Below, one piece after another: positions 7,358-14,610 of a stretch of DNA of 59,429 bases. The DNA is taken from NCBI RefSeq assembly GCF_022836475.1, contig NZ_BQXH01000007.1:1-59429 (forward strand). The letters are read 5' to 3'. Below the pieces are notes generated by a model, which saw nothing but the letters and a program-made list of their open reading frames with translations, had not been told where the DNA came from and searched no databases. Source of the DNA: Ligilactobacillus pabuli. Its GTDB lineage: Bacteria; Bacillota; Bacilli; Lactobacillales; Lactobacillaceae. The position numbers and the translations under genes were made by a program. Numbering within the stretch: the stretch's first letter is position 1; every line of letters begins with the position of its first letter.

Positions 7358-8635
7358 CTATTTAACTTTACTACCAATAATTGCCAAATTATTTAGTTTT
7401 TCTTGTAAAGTCATACTATCAAAGTCCATTAGATGTGGTGTATTGCTACCATCCACCTTAATTTGTTTTCCCTGGTACTCCAAACCATCAATGGCTACTG
7501 TCCAATTAGCAACTTCTGTATCTCCCGTTGGAATGTCTTTTCGAGAAGCATGATAAACAGCTACTACTGAAAACTTTTGATTATCCTCTTCTGGATCTTC
7601 ATTAACTAAAACTTCTTTTTGACTACCCTGATACTGTTTCTCAGAATAATCATCATGAGTAGAGTACTCATCAATTGGTAAGACATAAATACCTTTTAAT
7701 TCCATATCAATTTTCAGGTGACCATCATCATTATTCAAGAAATCGTATAATTCTTTATCAGTCAATTTTTGAACCGAGGCAACTGAAACAACCTGATCTA
7801 AATTAGTTAATCCAGAAACCTTAAATGTTTTTTCTCGACTGCCGTGAAAACTATAACCTCTTTTTTTAAAGATATCCTTGGAAAACTTAACAGTAACTTT
7901 GTCACCATTAGATAACTGACCATTTTTCTTAACCTTGACATCTCTGTCAGATAAATTATTGAGATCTGTCTTAATCTTGATTTGTCCCCTACCGTTAAAC
8001 CCACTAAACGAGGCATTTATTTTAGATAAAATACCTTTAGTTGATGCAGTCTTGATTTTCTTTAAACCTTTAACTTTGAACGTCATTTTTTGTGGCTTAA
8101 TTGGATTAGACTTTACATCATGATCTTCAGCACTATCTGAGCTATCTTTATCGCCATTAGGTTCAACAGTAACTTCCACCGTCACTTTGTCCCCATTGCT
8201 TAGCTCAGACGTCTTGGCATTATCGTATGCGTCAACATCAACGTCTTTTGCCCGCTGTCCTAGGCGTAATAAATGTTTTCTTTCTGACGGCTTTAATTTC
8301 TGTCCTAAGATAGTTTCCATTCCATCTAAGTTTTCAGGATCCTTCAGCTCTTCTAAATCACTTAAACTTTCAAGATTATTTTTGACTTTACTTTCCCAAT
8401 AGTCGCTTAACTTAGTTTTATCGATTAGTGTCTGAACGATTTTCTTTTCAATGCCACTATTGTTATAATAATAGCTACCTTCGCTGTCATATCCGTCAAA
8501 TGACATGTTGACATCTTCTTTATCTAAAACACTCACTTTTTTATGACTGGCAAAATACCAAATTCCTCCAAAAACAATAACTACCACCGCAATGATGAGC
8601 CATGTTTTTTTAGAAATCTTTTTCAAACTATCCAC
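7358..8635 (-). CDS. Membrane-anchored exported protein with repeated domains
   Basis: The 425-residue product begins with a short cytoplasmic tail (MDSLKKISKKT), a transmembrane segment (about 12-29) and a long acidic, Lys/Asp-rich outside part. Two related blocks occur, each with the motif LSNGDKVTV (about residues 145 and 243) and a following KVKGL or KVSGL. This motif is found in exported zinc-ribbon-linked proteins of Gram-positives, but the zinc ribbon is absent here. The start is GTG at 8635 with AGGGGGCATTCTTA in front. It lies 24 bp downstream of the 42-residue peptide gene, which implies co-transcription. No enzymatic motif seen; function not assigned. Confidence 0.75.
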   Translation of the reverse strand: MDSLKKISKKTWLIIAVVVIVFGGIWYFASHKKVSVLDKEDVNMSFDGYDSEGSYYYNNSGIEKKIVQTLIDKTKLSDYWESKVKNNLESLSDLEELKDPENLDGMETILGQKLKPSERKHLLRLGQRAKDVDVDAYDNAKTSELSNGDKVTVEVTVEPNGDKDSSDSAEDHDVKSNPIKPQKMTFKVKGLKKIKTASTKGILSKINASFSGFNGRGQIKIKTDLNNLSDRDVKVKKNGQLSNGDKVTVKFSKDIFKKRGYSFHGSREKTFKVSGLTNLDQVVSVASVQKLTDKELYDFLNNDDGHLKIDMELKGIYVLPIDEYSTHDDYSEKQYQGSQKEVLVNEDPEEDNQKFSVVAVYHASRKDIPTGDTEVANWTVAIDGLEYQGKQIKVDGSNTPHLMDFDSMTLQEKLNNLAIIGSKVK

Positions 8636-8659
8636 TAAGAATGCCCCCTATATTAATTT

Positions 8660-8788
8660 CTACTGTTTATTTTCCATCGCCTGTGTTGTAGCCACAGTAT
8701 CTGCATTAGCTGTCACGGTTGTCGTTCCAACCGCAACTGCTCCCCCTAAAACCAAAGTACTATACAACAATCGTTTCTTTTGATCCAT
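8660..8788 (-). CDS. Small secreted peptide, 42 residues
   Basis: Read from the minus strand, the protein begins MDQKKRLLYSTLVLGGAVAV and continues GTTTVTANADTVATTQAMEN, ending KQ. It has a classic signal peptide: charged N-terminus, hydrophobic core (LYSTLVLGGAVAVG), then a plausible cleavage site after TANA. Cleavage would release about 13 residues (DTVATTQ...). Start ATG 8788 is preceded by AGGGGGAAATCGAAA, a strong site. Stop TAG is 24 bp before the next gene. It is divergent from an XRE regulator at 9067. It could be a secreted signal or a small cell-surface peptide; nothing in sequence decides this. Confidence 0.65.
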   Translation of the reverse strand: MDQKKRLLYSTLVLGGAVAVGTTTVTANADTVATTQAMENKQ

Positions 8789-8852
8789 TTTCGATTTCCC
8801 CCTAAACAAATTGTTTTGACCATTACTGACTAACAAATATTTCTAATACCAA

Positions 8853-8944
8853 TAAAAAATAACGAACTGACTTTTACAATTAAAGTCGACTTCGTTACTC
8901 CTATACCACTTTTTCATTGTACTACACCAAAAAATCATTTACCA
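8853..8944 (-). promoter_or_regulatory. Candidate promoter and hairpin-plus-T-run leader of the peptide operon
   Basis: On the minus strand TGGTAA and TACAAT (8944 to 8916) are 17 bp apart. Downstream of that, a stem of AACGAA-GACTTT arms (8861-8896) is followed by TTATTTTTTA, the layout of an intrinsic terminator. No minus-strand gene lies upstream for it to terminate, so it would sit in the 5' leader of the peptide gene and could act as an attenuator. Confidence 0.4.
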
Positions 8945-8948
8945 TAGT

Positions 8949-8991
8949 TTGTCAAGTTATTATAGTATTTGTTTTTAATGATTATTATAGT
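8949..8991. promoter_or_regulatory. Direct repeats in the XRE/peptide intergenic region
   Basis: TTATTATAGT occurs at 8957-8966 and again at 8982-8991, 25 bp apart, beside the sequence TTGTCAA, which reads as TTGTCA on plus and TTGACA on minus. This is a plausible binding site for the divergent XRE regulator. Confidence 0.35.
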
Positions 8992-9066
8992 GTGTTATTT
9001 TTCTACTCAATTTTCTTTATATTCAAACTAATACGTCTTTCTTACTAAACAGGAGGCATCCAACGC

Positions 9067-9423
9067 TTGAATATTAACTTAATCATCGGCAACAACATTC
9101 GCGAACGTCGCAACCAACTTGGCTTAAGTCAAGAAAAACTAGCTGAGTTTAGTAATTTATCTGTCAACTTTATCTCTAAATTAGAACGAACCAATGGTCA
9201 AAATATCAGCATTCAAAACCTCTACCAGATTGCTTTTGCTTTACAAACTGACGTTAATTCTTTATTAGCTCAGACTGGCTCCGAGTATCAAGAGCCAGCA
9301 TCAGAAGAAACAATCCCAACTCCCAATGTTCAATTACTGACAAGACAGCTTGAGCTCATGGAACCACAACAAGCAGAACGTCTTGCTAAAAACTTCTTAC
9401 AAATTCTCGCTGAAATCAAATAA
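9067..9423 (+). CDS. XRE-family HTH transcriptional regulator
   Basis: The 118-residue protein has a Cro/cI-type helix-turn-helix in residues about 7-63 (IRERRNQLGLSQEKLAEFS, then SVNFISKLERTNGQ). A Pro/Glu linker and a short C-terminal helix (LLTRQLELMEPQQAERLAKN) likely used for dimerisation follow. The start appears to be TTG at 9067, with AGGAGG ten bases upstream and no better ATG. It is divergent from the secreted-peptide operon and has its own terminator (9425-9465). By position it may control that operon and itself; this is inference. Confidence 0.85.
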   Translation: MNINLIIGNNIRERRNQLGLSQEKLAEFSNLSVNFISKLERTNGQNISIQNLYQIAFALQTDVNSLLAQTGSEYQEPASEETIPTPNVQLLTRQLELMEPQQAERLAKNFLQILAEIK

Positions 9424-9424
9424 T

Positions 9425-9465
9425 AAAAGCTCCGCACCTGTCAATTCAAGTGCGGAGCTTTATTA
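9425..9465 (+). terminator. Terminator of the XRE gene
   Basis: AAAGCTCCGCAC pairs with GTGCGGAGCTTT around a 12-nt loop, directly after the stop codon. Confidence 0.85.
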
Positions 9466-9533
9466 ACGTGCCTCAGTATTTTGATTAGTAGGTTCTAAGG
9501 TACACACAAGAAAGCGTTGTAATCAGCCACGTA

Positions 9534-10247
9534 TTAACGACGTTCAAATTTCACATCTGTTACCCTATCAAAAAAATAAATGACCCGATTAGCCTGGGAC
9601 AAGCTGGTGTCAGCACTTCGTCGTGTTACCAAATAGGCTGAAAAATCAAAAACTTGTCCCGGTTTAAGTTTTTTCAATTCTGGGCTAAGGTTAGCTTCTA
9701 GCATCCGATTCAGCATACTTCGATAGTCATATGAATAAATGTGAGCCAAGCGGATTCGTTTTTCCCCATCATGTTTTCTGGGACGACCAAGGATAGCTGC
9801 TGAAAATTGGTGTGGTCGTCTATCGTTTAGTTCCTTTAACAATTGCACAGATTTACTGCGCGCCGTTTTTTGTGGCGTAGGTGCCTGGCTCGTTAAATTA
9901 GCATACCGTTCAGTCGCTTGACACTGTTGGATTTTCTGCGGATATTGAAGGCCGTAATCCGAAACAAAACCATGCTGTAATTTGTCGTACTTACGGTAGC
10001 AACTAACTTCCGCACTAAAACTAATTACACATCTAAATGGTAACTGAACTTCTCGTAGCGGAACTGGAACCTTCAACCAGACATGATCCGTTACAATCTC
10101 ATCTTGCGAAATAGAATACACATTCTCTAACAGCCAAATTTTTCGATCACCAGAACTTTGTTGGTAAGTCGCCATGAATCCTTCTTGGTGATACAATTTT
10201 AAGTCACGTAATTTATTTCGCCGAATCACATCTTCCCCCGCCCGCAT
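9534..10247 (-). CDS. Unrecognised cytoplasmic protein under an AbiE-like operator
   Basis: The 237-residue, strongly basic product has no signal peptide or membrane segment. The N-terminal half (YHQEGFMATY, KIWLLENVYS) reads like a small beta-rich domain. The middle is Gln/Lys-rich, and the C-terminal half contains GRPRKHDGEKRIRLAHIYSY and FDFSAYLVTRR. I cannot assign a family. The start ATG at 10247 has AGGAGG eight bases ahead. Upstream at 10289-10331 lies an inverted repeat nearly identical to the operator of the intact abiE pair, so the gene may share regulation with it. The region between is a deleted toxin remnant. Confidence 0.7.
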   Translation of the reverse strand: MRAGEDVIRRNKLRDLKLYHQEGFMATYQQSSGDRKIWLLENVYSISQDEIVTDHVWLKVPVPLREVQLPFRCVISFSAEVSCYRKYDKLQHGFVSDYGLQYPQKIQQCQATERYANLTSQAPTPQKTARSKSVQLLKELNDRRPHQFSAAILGRPRKHDGEKRIRLAHIYSYDYRSMLNRMLEANLSPELKKLKPGQVFDFSAYLVTRRSADTSLSQANRVIYFFDRVTDVKFERR

Positions 10248-10288
10248 TGATTTTAACCTCCTATATGATTCTTTACTTCAAACCTACT

Positions 10289-10331
10289 CCGTTTTTTACA
10301 CAAATCACCCTATCTTTTGTGTAAAAAGCGG
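10289..10331. promoter_or_regulatory. AbiE-type operator (inverted repeat)
   Basis: CCGTTTTTTACACAAA (10289-10304) faces TTTTGTGTAAAAAGCGG (10315-10331) across a 10-nt spacer. The same arms flank the promoter of the intact abiE operon at 12641-12683. Here the repeat sits in front of the 9534-10247 gene and overlaps the 3' end of the toxin remnant. Confidence 0.75.
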
Positions 10332-10406
10332 AGCAACTTTCTTTTGCTTAGCCAAATTCCGAATTTTCGCCTTAAACTGCTGTCCATTTCTCAAACCTAA
10401 TTTCAT
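10305..10406 (-). pseudogene. AbiEii toxin remnant (first 26 codons only)
   Basis: The 33-codon frame starts with ATG overlapping the antitoxin stop as ATGA, exactly as in the intact abiE pair. Its product MKLGLRNGQQFKAKIRNLAK matches the intact toxin start MKLNFSDKKQFLAVIRKLAK. After about 26 codons homology stops and the frame runs into the operator-like repeat (LFTQKIG, then TGA). The nucleotidyltransferase core is missing, so no toxin activity is possible. Confidence 0.8.
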
Positions 10407-10999
10407 AGTAGTACCTCCATATAATTACTAATTTTTTCCTCAACCTTAAACAATCTAGCGTATTCCGTTAAACGCCTCAGATTTTTGGAATTCATGTGAG
10501 CGTACATTACCATGGCTTGACGAATTGTTTCTGAATCCGAACTATCTCGCTGCCGTAAAATGTCGCACAAGGTTCGCTCAATATTATAAACACGGACTTT
10601 GTGCTGTCCAGGAGTTAAGACTTCCTCGATTCCTAAAGACTGCCACTCTTCTTTTTGCCGATAAACTCGAACTGGATAGCGTTTGATAGTCGATGAATTG
10701 TAACCTAGCGGAAAATTTATTTGATAACGATCAGGTGTACGATCAAGCATATGATGCAAAAATAGCGCACTATCCTTGAAGAAAACGCCTTTTTTAAAGC
10801 GATATTGCAAAATATACAGATCATCTTCAAATATCGCCGAATCAATATAAACACCACGATCAACCCACTCTAATTGACCGCGATTGGCTAAATCGATTAG
10901 CAAGTGCGGTTTCATCCCCAGTTCTCGCATATCTGTAACCATAATTTATCCGTTATTTAGTTGCAAGAATTCTTGAATCAGATTATTCGCTCTGACCAC
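10403..10999 (-). pseudogene. AbiEi antitoxin, copy with in-frame stop codon
   Basis: The open part (10403-10942, 179 codons) is a paralogue of the intact AbiEi at 12025-12618: RGVYIDSAIFEDDLYILQYR, FFKDSALFLHHMLDRTPDRY, RVYNIERTLCDILRQRD and the identical ending YMEVLL. Upstream of the apparent ATG the homology continues in the same frame (NNLIQEFLQLNNG, stop, IMVTDM against LVLEYLSRNGGQINAKQAEQ). A Gln codon thus appears to have become TAA at 10946-10948. The N-terminal winged helix, which binds DNA, is therefore lost unless translation restarts. A probable original start is GTG 10997-10999. With its toxin also truncated, the module is decayed. Confidence 0.75.
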
Positions 11000-11000
11000 T

Positions 11001-11047
11001 TCACGTAATATACACAATCATGACATTAAACTGTGTGTATTACGTGA
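11001..11047. promoter_or_regulatory. Operator-like inverted repeat of the decayed abiE copy
   Basis: TCACGTAATATACACA (11001-11016) faces TGTGTGTATTACGTGA (11032-11047), 15 of 16 positions complementary, with a 15-nt spacer. It has the same layout as the intact abiE operator but different outer bases, suggesting a distinct repressor specificity. Confidence 0.65.
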
Positions 11048-11173
11048 TTCTTATTTGTTCAGTACGTCGTCAAAAATCTTTATTAGCAATACAGTTTAAA
11101 TTACTTAATTATCACATCTTCCCTGTACACATTAGTTTTAACCCCTATAAATAACCTTATTGAAAGGAGGTTA

Positions 11174-12028
11174 TTATAAATTAGCTTGTTGAATCAAATC
11201 AAGAGCTGCATCACAGGTACTTACAAACTTAATATTCTTCGCGAAATCATTTTTAGTCTGATAAGCTTGCCACATTTTGTCTAAATTTGAATCAATTTTT
11301 AGTAACTTGATTTCACCGCTGTAATTTGAAATATTTTGCTCTGTTCCTCGATTTTTTGCAGTCTCATAAATAGCTTTTCTTAGCAATTTAAAATCAATAC
11401 TATTGTCTCTTTGCTGATCAAATAAGTACAAGTCATAAAAATCTTTTAATCGCGTATTTAATAATCCTCGACTAACAATCGTTTCTATTTTTTCATCAAT
11501 AATAGTTTCCACATTATATGCCATAATTTCTATGGTTCTATCTTCTAACAATAACTTATGCCCATATGAAATTGCATGTTCCGTAATCACATCGCCTGTA
11601 GAAATATCTACCTTAATATCTACCACAGATGAGTAAACCTTAGCTTTAATATGAATACGATAACCACTATATTCAGCATCTTTTCTAATATCGTCTACTT
11701 TAATAATCTTTAGTTCTATCATGTCTTCTGGTAATTTAATTGCACATATATCAGTAAAAATTTTACTAATCTCTTTTCTTGTCACTGGAAATCCTACAAC
11801 TGATGTATCAAGATCACGTGTTGAACGAGTATCCGTGCCAAGAAGTGAAGCAATTAAGAAACCACCTTTTAATACCAAATTATTTTTATATTCTGAATGG
11901 GCGATTTTGTCTAACAATTCATCTAAAATAACCTCTTGCAAAAGAAGAAATGGACTCATTTTTCTTTCCTTTGCTAATTTTCTAATAACTGCTAAAAATT
12001 GTTTTTTATCTGAAAAATTTAACTTCAT
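11174..12028 (-). CDS. abiEii: AbiEii-type nucleotidyltransferase toxin
   Basis: The 284-residue protein belongs to the AbiEii/AbiGii family (type IV toxin-antitoxin and phage abortive infection). These are nucleotidyltransferase-fold toxins acting inside the cell. Motif I is clear: KGGFLIASLLGTDTRSTRDLD (about residues 54-74), with the GG and the catalytic D-x-D. A Lys-rich segment with IDIKVDIS follows, and the late motif TRLKDFYDLYLF near 192-203 is the DxxDLY signature of this family. Its ATG overlaps the antitoxin stop by four bases (ATGA), implying coupled translation. Intact by length and motifs. A weak hairpin overlapping the stop at 11150-11175 lacks a T run. Confidence 0.9.
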   Translation of the reverse strand: MKLNFSDKKQFLAVIRKLAKERKMSPFLLLQEVILDELLDKIAHSEYKNNLVLKGGFLIASLLGTDTRSTRDLDTSVVGFPVTRKEISKIFTDICAIKLPEDMIELKIIKVDDIRKDAEYSGYRIHIKAKVYSSVVDIKVDISTGDVITEHAISYGHKLLLEDRTIEIMAYNVETIIDEKIETIVSRGLLNTRLKDFYDLYLFDQQRDNSIDFKLLRKAIYETAKNRGTEQNISNYSGEIKLLKIDSNLDKMWQAYQTKNDFAKNIKFVSTCDAALDLIQQANL

Positions 12029-12618
12029 AAAAGAACCTCCATATACTTTTGAACTTCATCTCTCACATGAAATAAGTTTGCATATTCAACAAGCCTTGAA
12101 ATATTTTTATCGTTCATTGCAATATAACTATTCATTGCTTGTTTAATGGTTTCTGAATCAGACCTATCGCGTTGCCTCAGGATATCACACAAGGTTCGCT
12201 CAATATCATAAACTCGTACCATGTTTCCTCCCGGAGTCTTAACTTCAGTAATTCCAATTTGATAAAGTTTCTCTGATTGACGATATATTTTCAGTGGTTC
12301 ATTTTTCTTTAAACCGTACGAATAAGGTAACGGAAAATTCATTTCATATCTAGCTGGTGTCCGATCAATCATTCCCCATAAAAATAAGGCACTATCTTTA
12401 AAAAAGATTCCTTTTGATAGTCGATACTGCAATGAGGCAAAGTCATCCCCCAACTCAAACGGAGAAATATAAACCCCAGGTGCCAGCCTTTCAAGTTCAT
12501 CATGCGCATACATATTACGTAACGTCCTAGGCGCAACACCGAGCTGTTCAGCCTGTTTCGCATTAATTTGTCCACCATTCCGACTTAAATACTCTAAAAC
12601 TAAATCTTTTTGAGTCAT
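12025..12618 (-). CDS. abiEi: AbiEi-type antitoxin and autorepressor
   Basis: The 197-residue protein has an N-terminal winged helix (DLVLEYLSRNGGQINAKQAE, GVAPRTLRNMYA; about 4-40) for DNA binding. The AbiEi C-terminal antitoxin domain contains FFKDSALFLWGMIDRTPARY and RVYDIERTLCDILRQRD. Known AbiEi proteins bind inverted repeats upstream and repress the operon. The start was set to ATG 12618 because AGGTGG lies six bases ahead; an upstream in-frame ATG (12633) has no such site and sits too close to the operator. The operator at 12636-12689 surrounds the probable -10 TATACT. Works with abiEii at 11174. Confidence 0.9.
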   Translation of the reverse strand: MTQKDLVLEYLSRNGGQINAKQAEQLGVAPRTLRNMYAHDELERLAPGVYISPFELGDDFASLQYRLSKGIFFKDSALFLWGMIDRTPARYEMNFPLPYSYGLKKNEPLKIYRQSEKLYQIGITEVKTPGGNMVRVYDIERTLCDILRQRDRSDSETIKQAMNSYIAMNDKNISRLVEYANLFHVRDEVQKYMEVLL

Positions 12619-12635
12619 GATTTTCCACCTCATAA

Positions 12636-12689
12636 ATAATCCGCTTTTTACACAAAGTATACCATCTTTTGTGTAAAAAGCGGATTATT
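12636..12689 (-). promoter_or_regulatory. abiE promoter inside a large inverted repeat
   Basis: Arms of over 20 bp (core CCGCTTTTTACACAAA and TTTTGTGTAAAAAGCGG, extended by AATAAT/ATTATT) enclose an approximately 11-bp spacer. On the minus strand the spacer region carries TATACT, a consensus-like -10. A repressor bound to both arms would cover the promoter. The same arms recur at 10289-10331. Confidence 0.75.
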
Positions 12690-12743
12690 TTGATTTGTAT
12701 TTTTAAAATTCAAAACCATAGTTTAAGAATGGATCTTAGTGAT

Positions 12744-14606
12744 TTATTCCAACGTCAGTGTTCCGTGATATAGATCATAGTACATCCCATGTTTTTCAAT
12801 TAATTCATCATGGTTGCCCATCTCAACTACTCGCCCATCATCGATAACCATAATCAAATCAGAGTCAAAAATCGTGGAGAGACGGTGTGCAATCGCAAAT
12901 GACGTTCTACCCGCCATCAGGTTTTCTAATCCTTGCTGAATCAACTGTTCAGTCTGCGTATCAATATTTGAAGTCGCCTCATCCAAAATTAACACTGGTG
13001 CATCCGTTAACGCGGCCCGTGCAATTGCTAATAGTTGTTGCTGGCCCTGTGATAAATCCGAGCTATTGCCACTAATTCTCGTCTGAAATCCTTGTGGTAA
13101 CTTCTCAATAAAAGCTGTTGCTTGAGCTAAATCGGCTGCCTGTTTGACTTCCTCGTCACTCGCATTTAACCGTCCATACCGAATATTATCCGCAATTGTC
13201 CCCGTAAAAAGATGAGTTTCCTGCAAGATCAATCCCAATGACGCACGTAAATCATCTTTTTTGATTTGCCGAATATTGATGCCATCATAGGTAATACTGC
13301 CCTGACTAATATCATAAAACCGGTTTAAAACGTTAATAATGGTCGTTTTCCCCGCCCCAGTCGGTCCAACTAGTGCAATTTTTTGTCCGGCTTGAGCCAC
13401 AAACGAAACCTGATGCAAAACGTCTTCTTGCCCGTAAGCAAAGTCTACGTTATTAAACGTCACGTTACCTGCTAACAAAGTCAAATCGGTGCCAGTCTTC
13501 CATGCTAGTTTGCCTGTATATTCGGCAGTCTCGTTCAAACGCCCAGTTTCATCTGCTTCGACATTCACTAGCGTTACTGTCCCATGATCACTTTCTTCTT
13601 TCTGGTCTAATAACCTGAAAATTCGCCGCGTACCAGCCATCCCCTGAATAATAAAGTTCAACTGCTGAGAAGCCCCAGCAATTGGCTGACTAAATGACCG
13701 ACTTAATTGCAAAAAAGCGGCAATTGTCCCTAAGGTTAAAGCTGTTTTTCCGTTGATCGCCAGTGTTCCACCAACGATTGCCACGAGTACATATAAGAAG
13801 TTTCCCACATTACCCATGATTGGAAAAACAGAAGTTGAGTAAATATTAGCTTGAGTCGCCGCAATTTGCCAGTCATCATTTTTCTGGTCAAATTCTTGTT
13901 GGACTTGTTTTTCGTGTGAAAAAACCTTAACCACTTTTAAACCGCTTAACATTTCTTCGACAAAACCGTCGATTTTTCCAATTTCTCGTTGTTGTTGCTG
14001 GTAGTACAACCGACTGCGCACGATCAAAAAGCGGACGATCAAGATTCCTAAAATAAAGACTCCCACTGAAATCATAGATAGCTGCCAGCTCAAAATAAAC
14101 ATCATGACTAATGAAAATGAAAAACTCAAAACGGAGTTCAGCAGCTGTGGAAAAGCCTGCATGATCATCTGCATTAACGTATCAATATCATTCGTATAGG
14201 TACTCATTAAAATTCCGGCATTAGTTTGGTCAAAATACCCCTGCGGTAAACCTTCCATGTGAGTGAACATCTCATCACGAAGCGTTTTTTGGACTCGTTG
14301 CCCAGTTGCTGCCATAATTTGTGAGTAGAGCAAAGAAGCAATGATTCCGCTGGCAAAAATGACGCCCATTACCCCAATGGCCTGCAATAGTGGGCCAAAA
14401 TCAGGAGCCTTTTTTCCAATCAACGGTGTGACATAGCTATCAATTAAGAACTGAATAAAATAAGAACCTAACACTGTCGCCAAACAACTGACCACGATCC
14501 CGCCAATTGCCAGTACTAGCCGGCCACCGTAATTACTAAACATCATTTTTAGCAAACGTCCGAGTGTTTGCCAGTCTACCGCTTGATTTTGTTTTTTGTC
14601 AGTCAT
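12744..14606 (-). CDS. lmrD: Heterodimeric ABC multidrug exporter, canonical subunit
   Basis: This 620-residue half-transporter has six membrane segments (about residues 25-320) and a nucleotide-binding domain. Walker A is GPTGAGKTT, the signature is DLSQGQQQLLAIAR, and Walker B is VLILDEATSNID with the catalytic Glu present. With the upstream gene it would form an LmrCD/BmrCD-type drug exporter in the membrane, this subunit providing the catalytic Walker B. An insertion of about 40 residues precedes the NBD (LDQKEESDHGTV...), as in LmrD. The start was placed at ATG 14606 (MTDKKQNQ), preceded by GGAAGTGAG; this leaves 4 bp after the partner's stop. No clear terminator seen downstream before the abiE operator. 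Confidence 0.9.
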   Translation of the reverse strand: MTDKKQNQAVDWQTLGRLLKMMFSNYGGRLVLAIGGIVVSCLATVLGSYFIQFLIDSYVTPLIGKKAPDFGPLLQAIGVMGVIFASGIIASLLYSQIMAATGQRVQKTLRDEMFTHMEGLPQGYFDQTNAGILMSTYTNDIDTLMQMIMQAFPQLLNSVLSFSFSLVMMFILSWQLSMISVGVFILGILIVRFLIVRSRLYYQQQQREIGKIDGFVEEMLSGLKVVKVFSHEKQVQQEFDQKNDDWQIAATQANIYSTSVFPIMGNVGNFLYVLVAIVGGTLAINGKTALTLGTIAAFLQLSRSFSQPIAGASQQLNFIIQGMAGTRRIFRLLDQKEESDHGTVTLVNVEADETGRLNETAEYTGKLAWKTGTDLTLLAGNVTFNNVDFAYGQEDVLHQVSFVAQAGQKIALVGPTGAGKTTIINVLNRFYDISQGSITYDGINIRQIKKDDLRASLGLILQETHLFTGTIADNIRYGRLNASDEEVKQAADLAQATAFIEKLPQGFQTRISGNSSDLSQGQQQLLAIARAALTDAPVLILDEATSNIDTQTEQLIQQGLENLMAGRTSFAIAHRLSTIFDSDLIMVIDDGRVVEMGNHDELIEKHGMYYDLYHGTLTLE

Positions 14607-14610
14607 CTGC

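Noticed and set aside
11150-11175. Terminator after the AbiEii toxin
   Set aside because: AATAACC/GGTTATT pairs but there is no T run on the minus strand, and it overlaps the stop codon; too weak to annotate.
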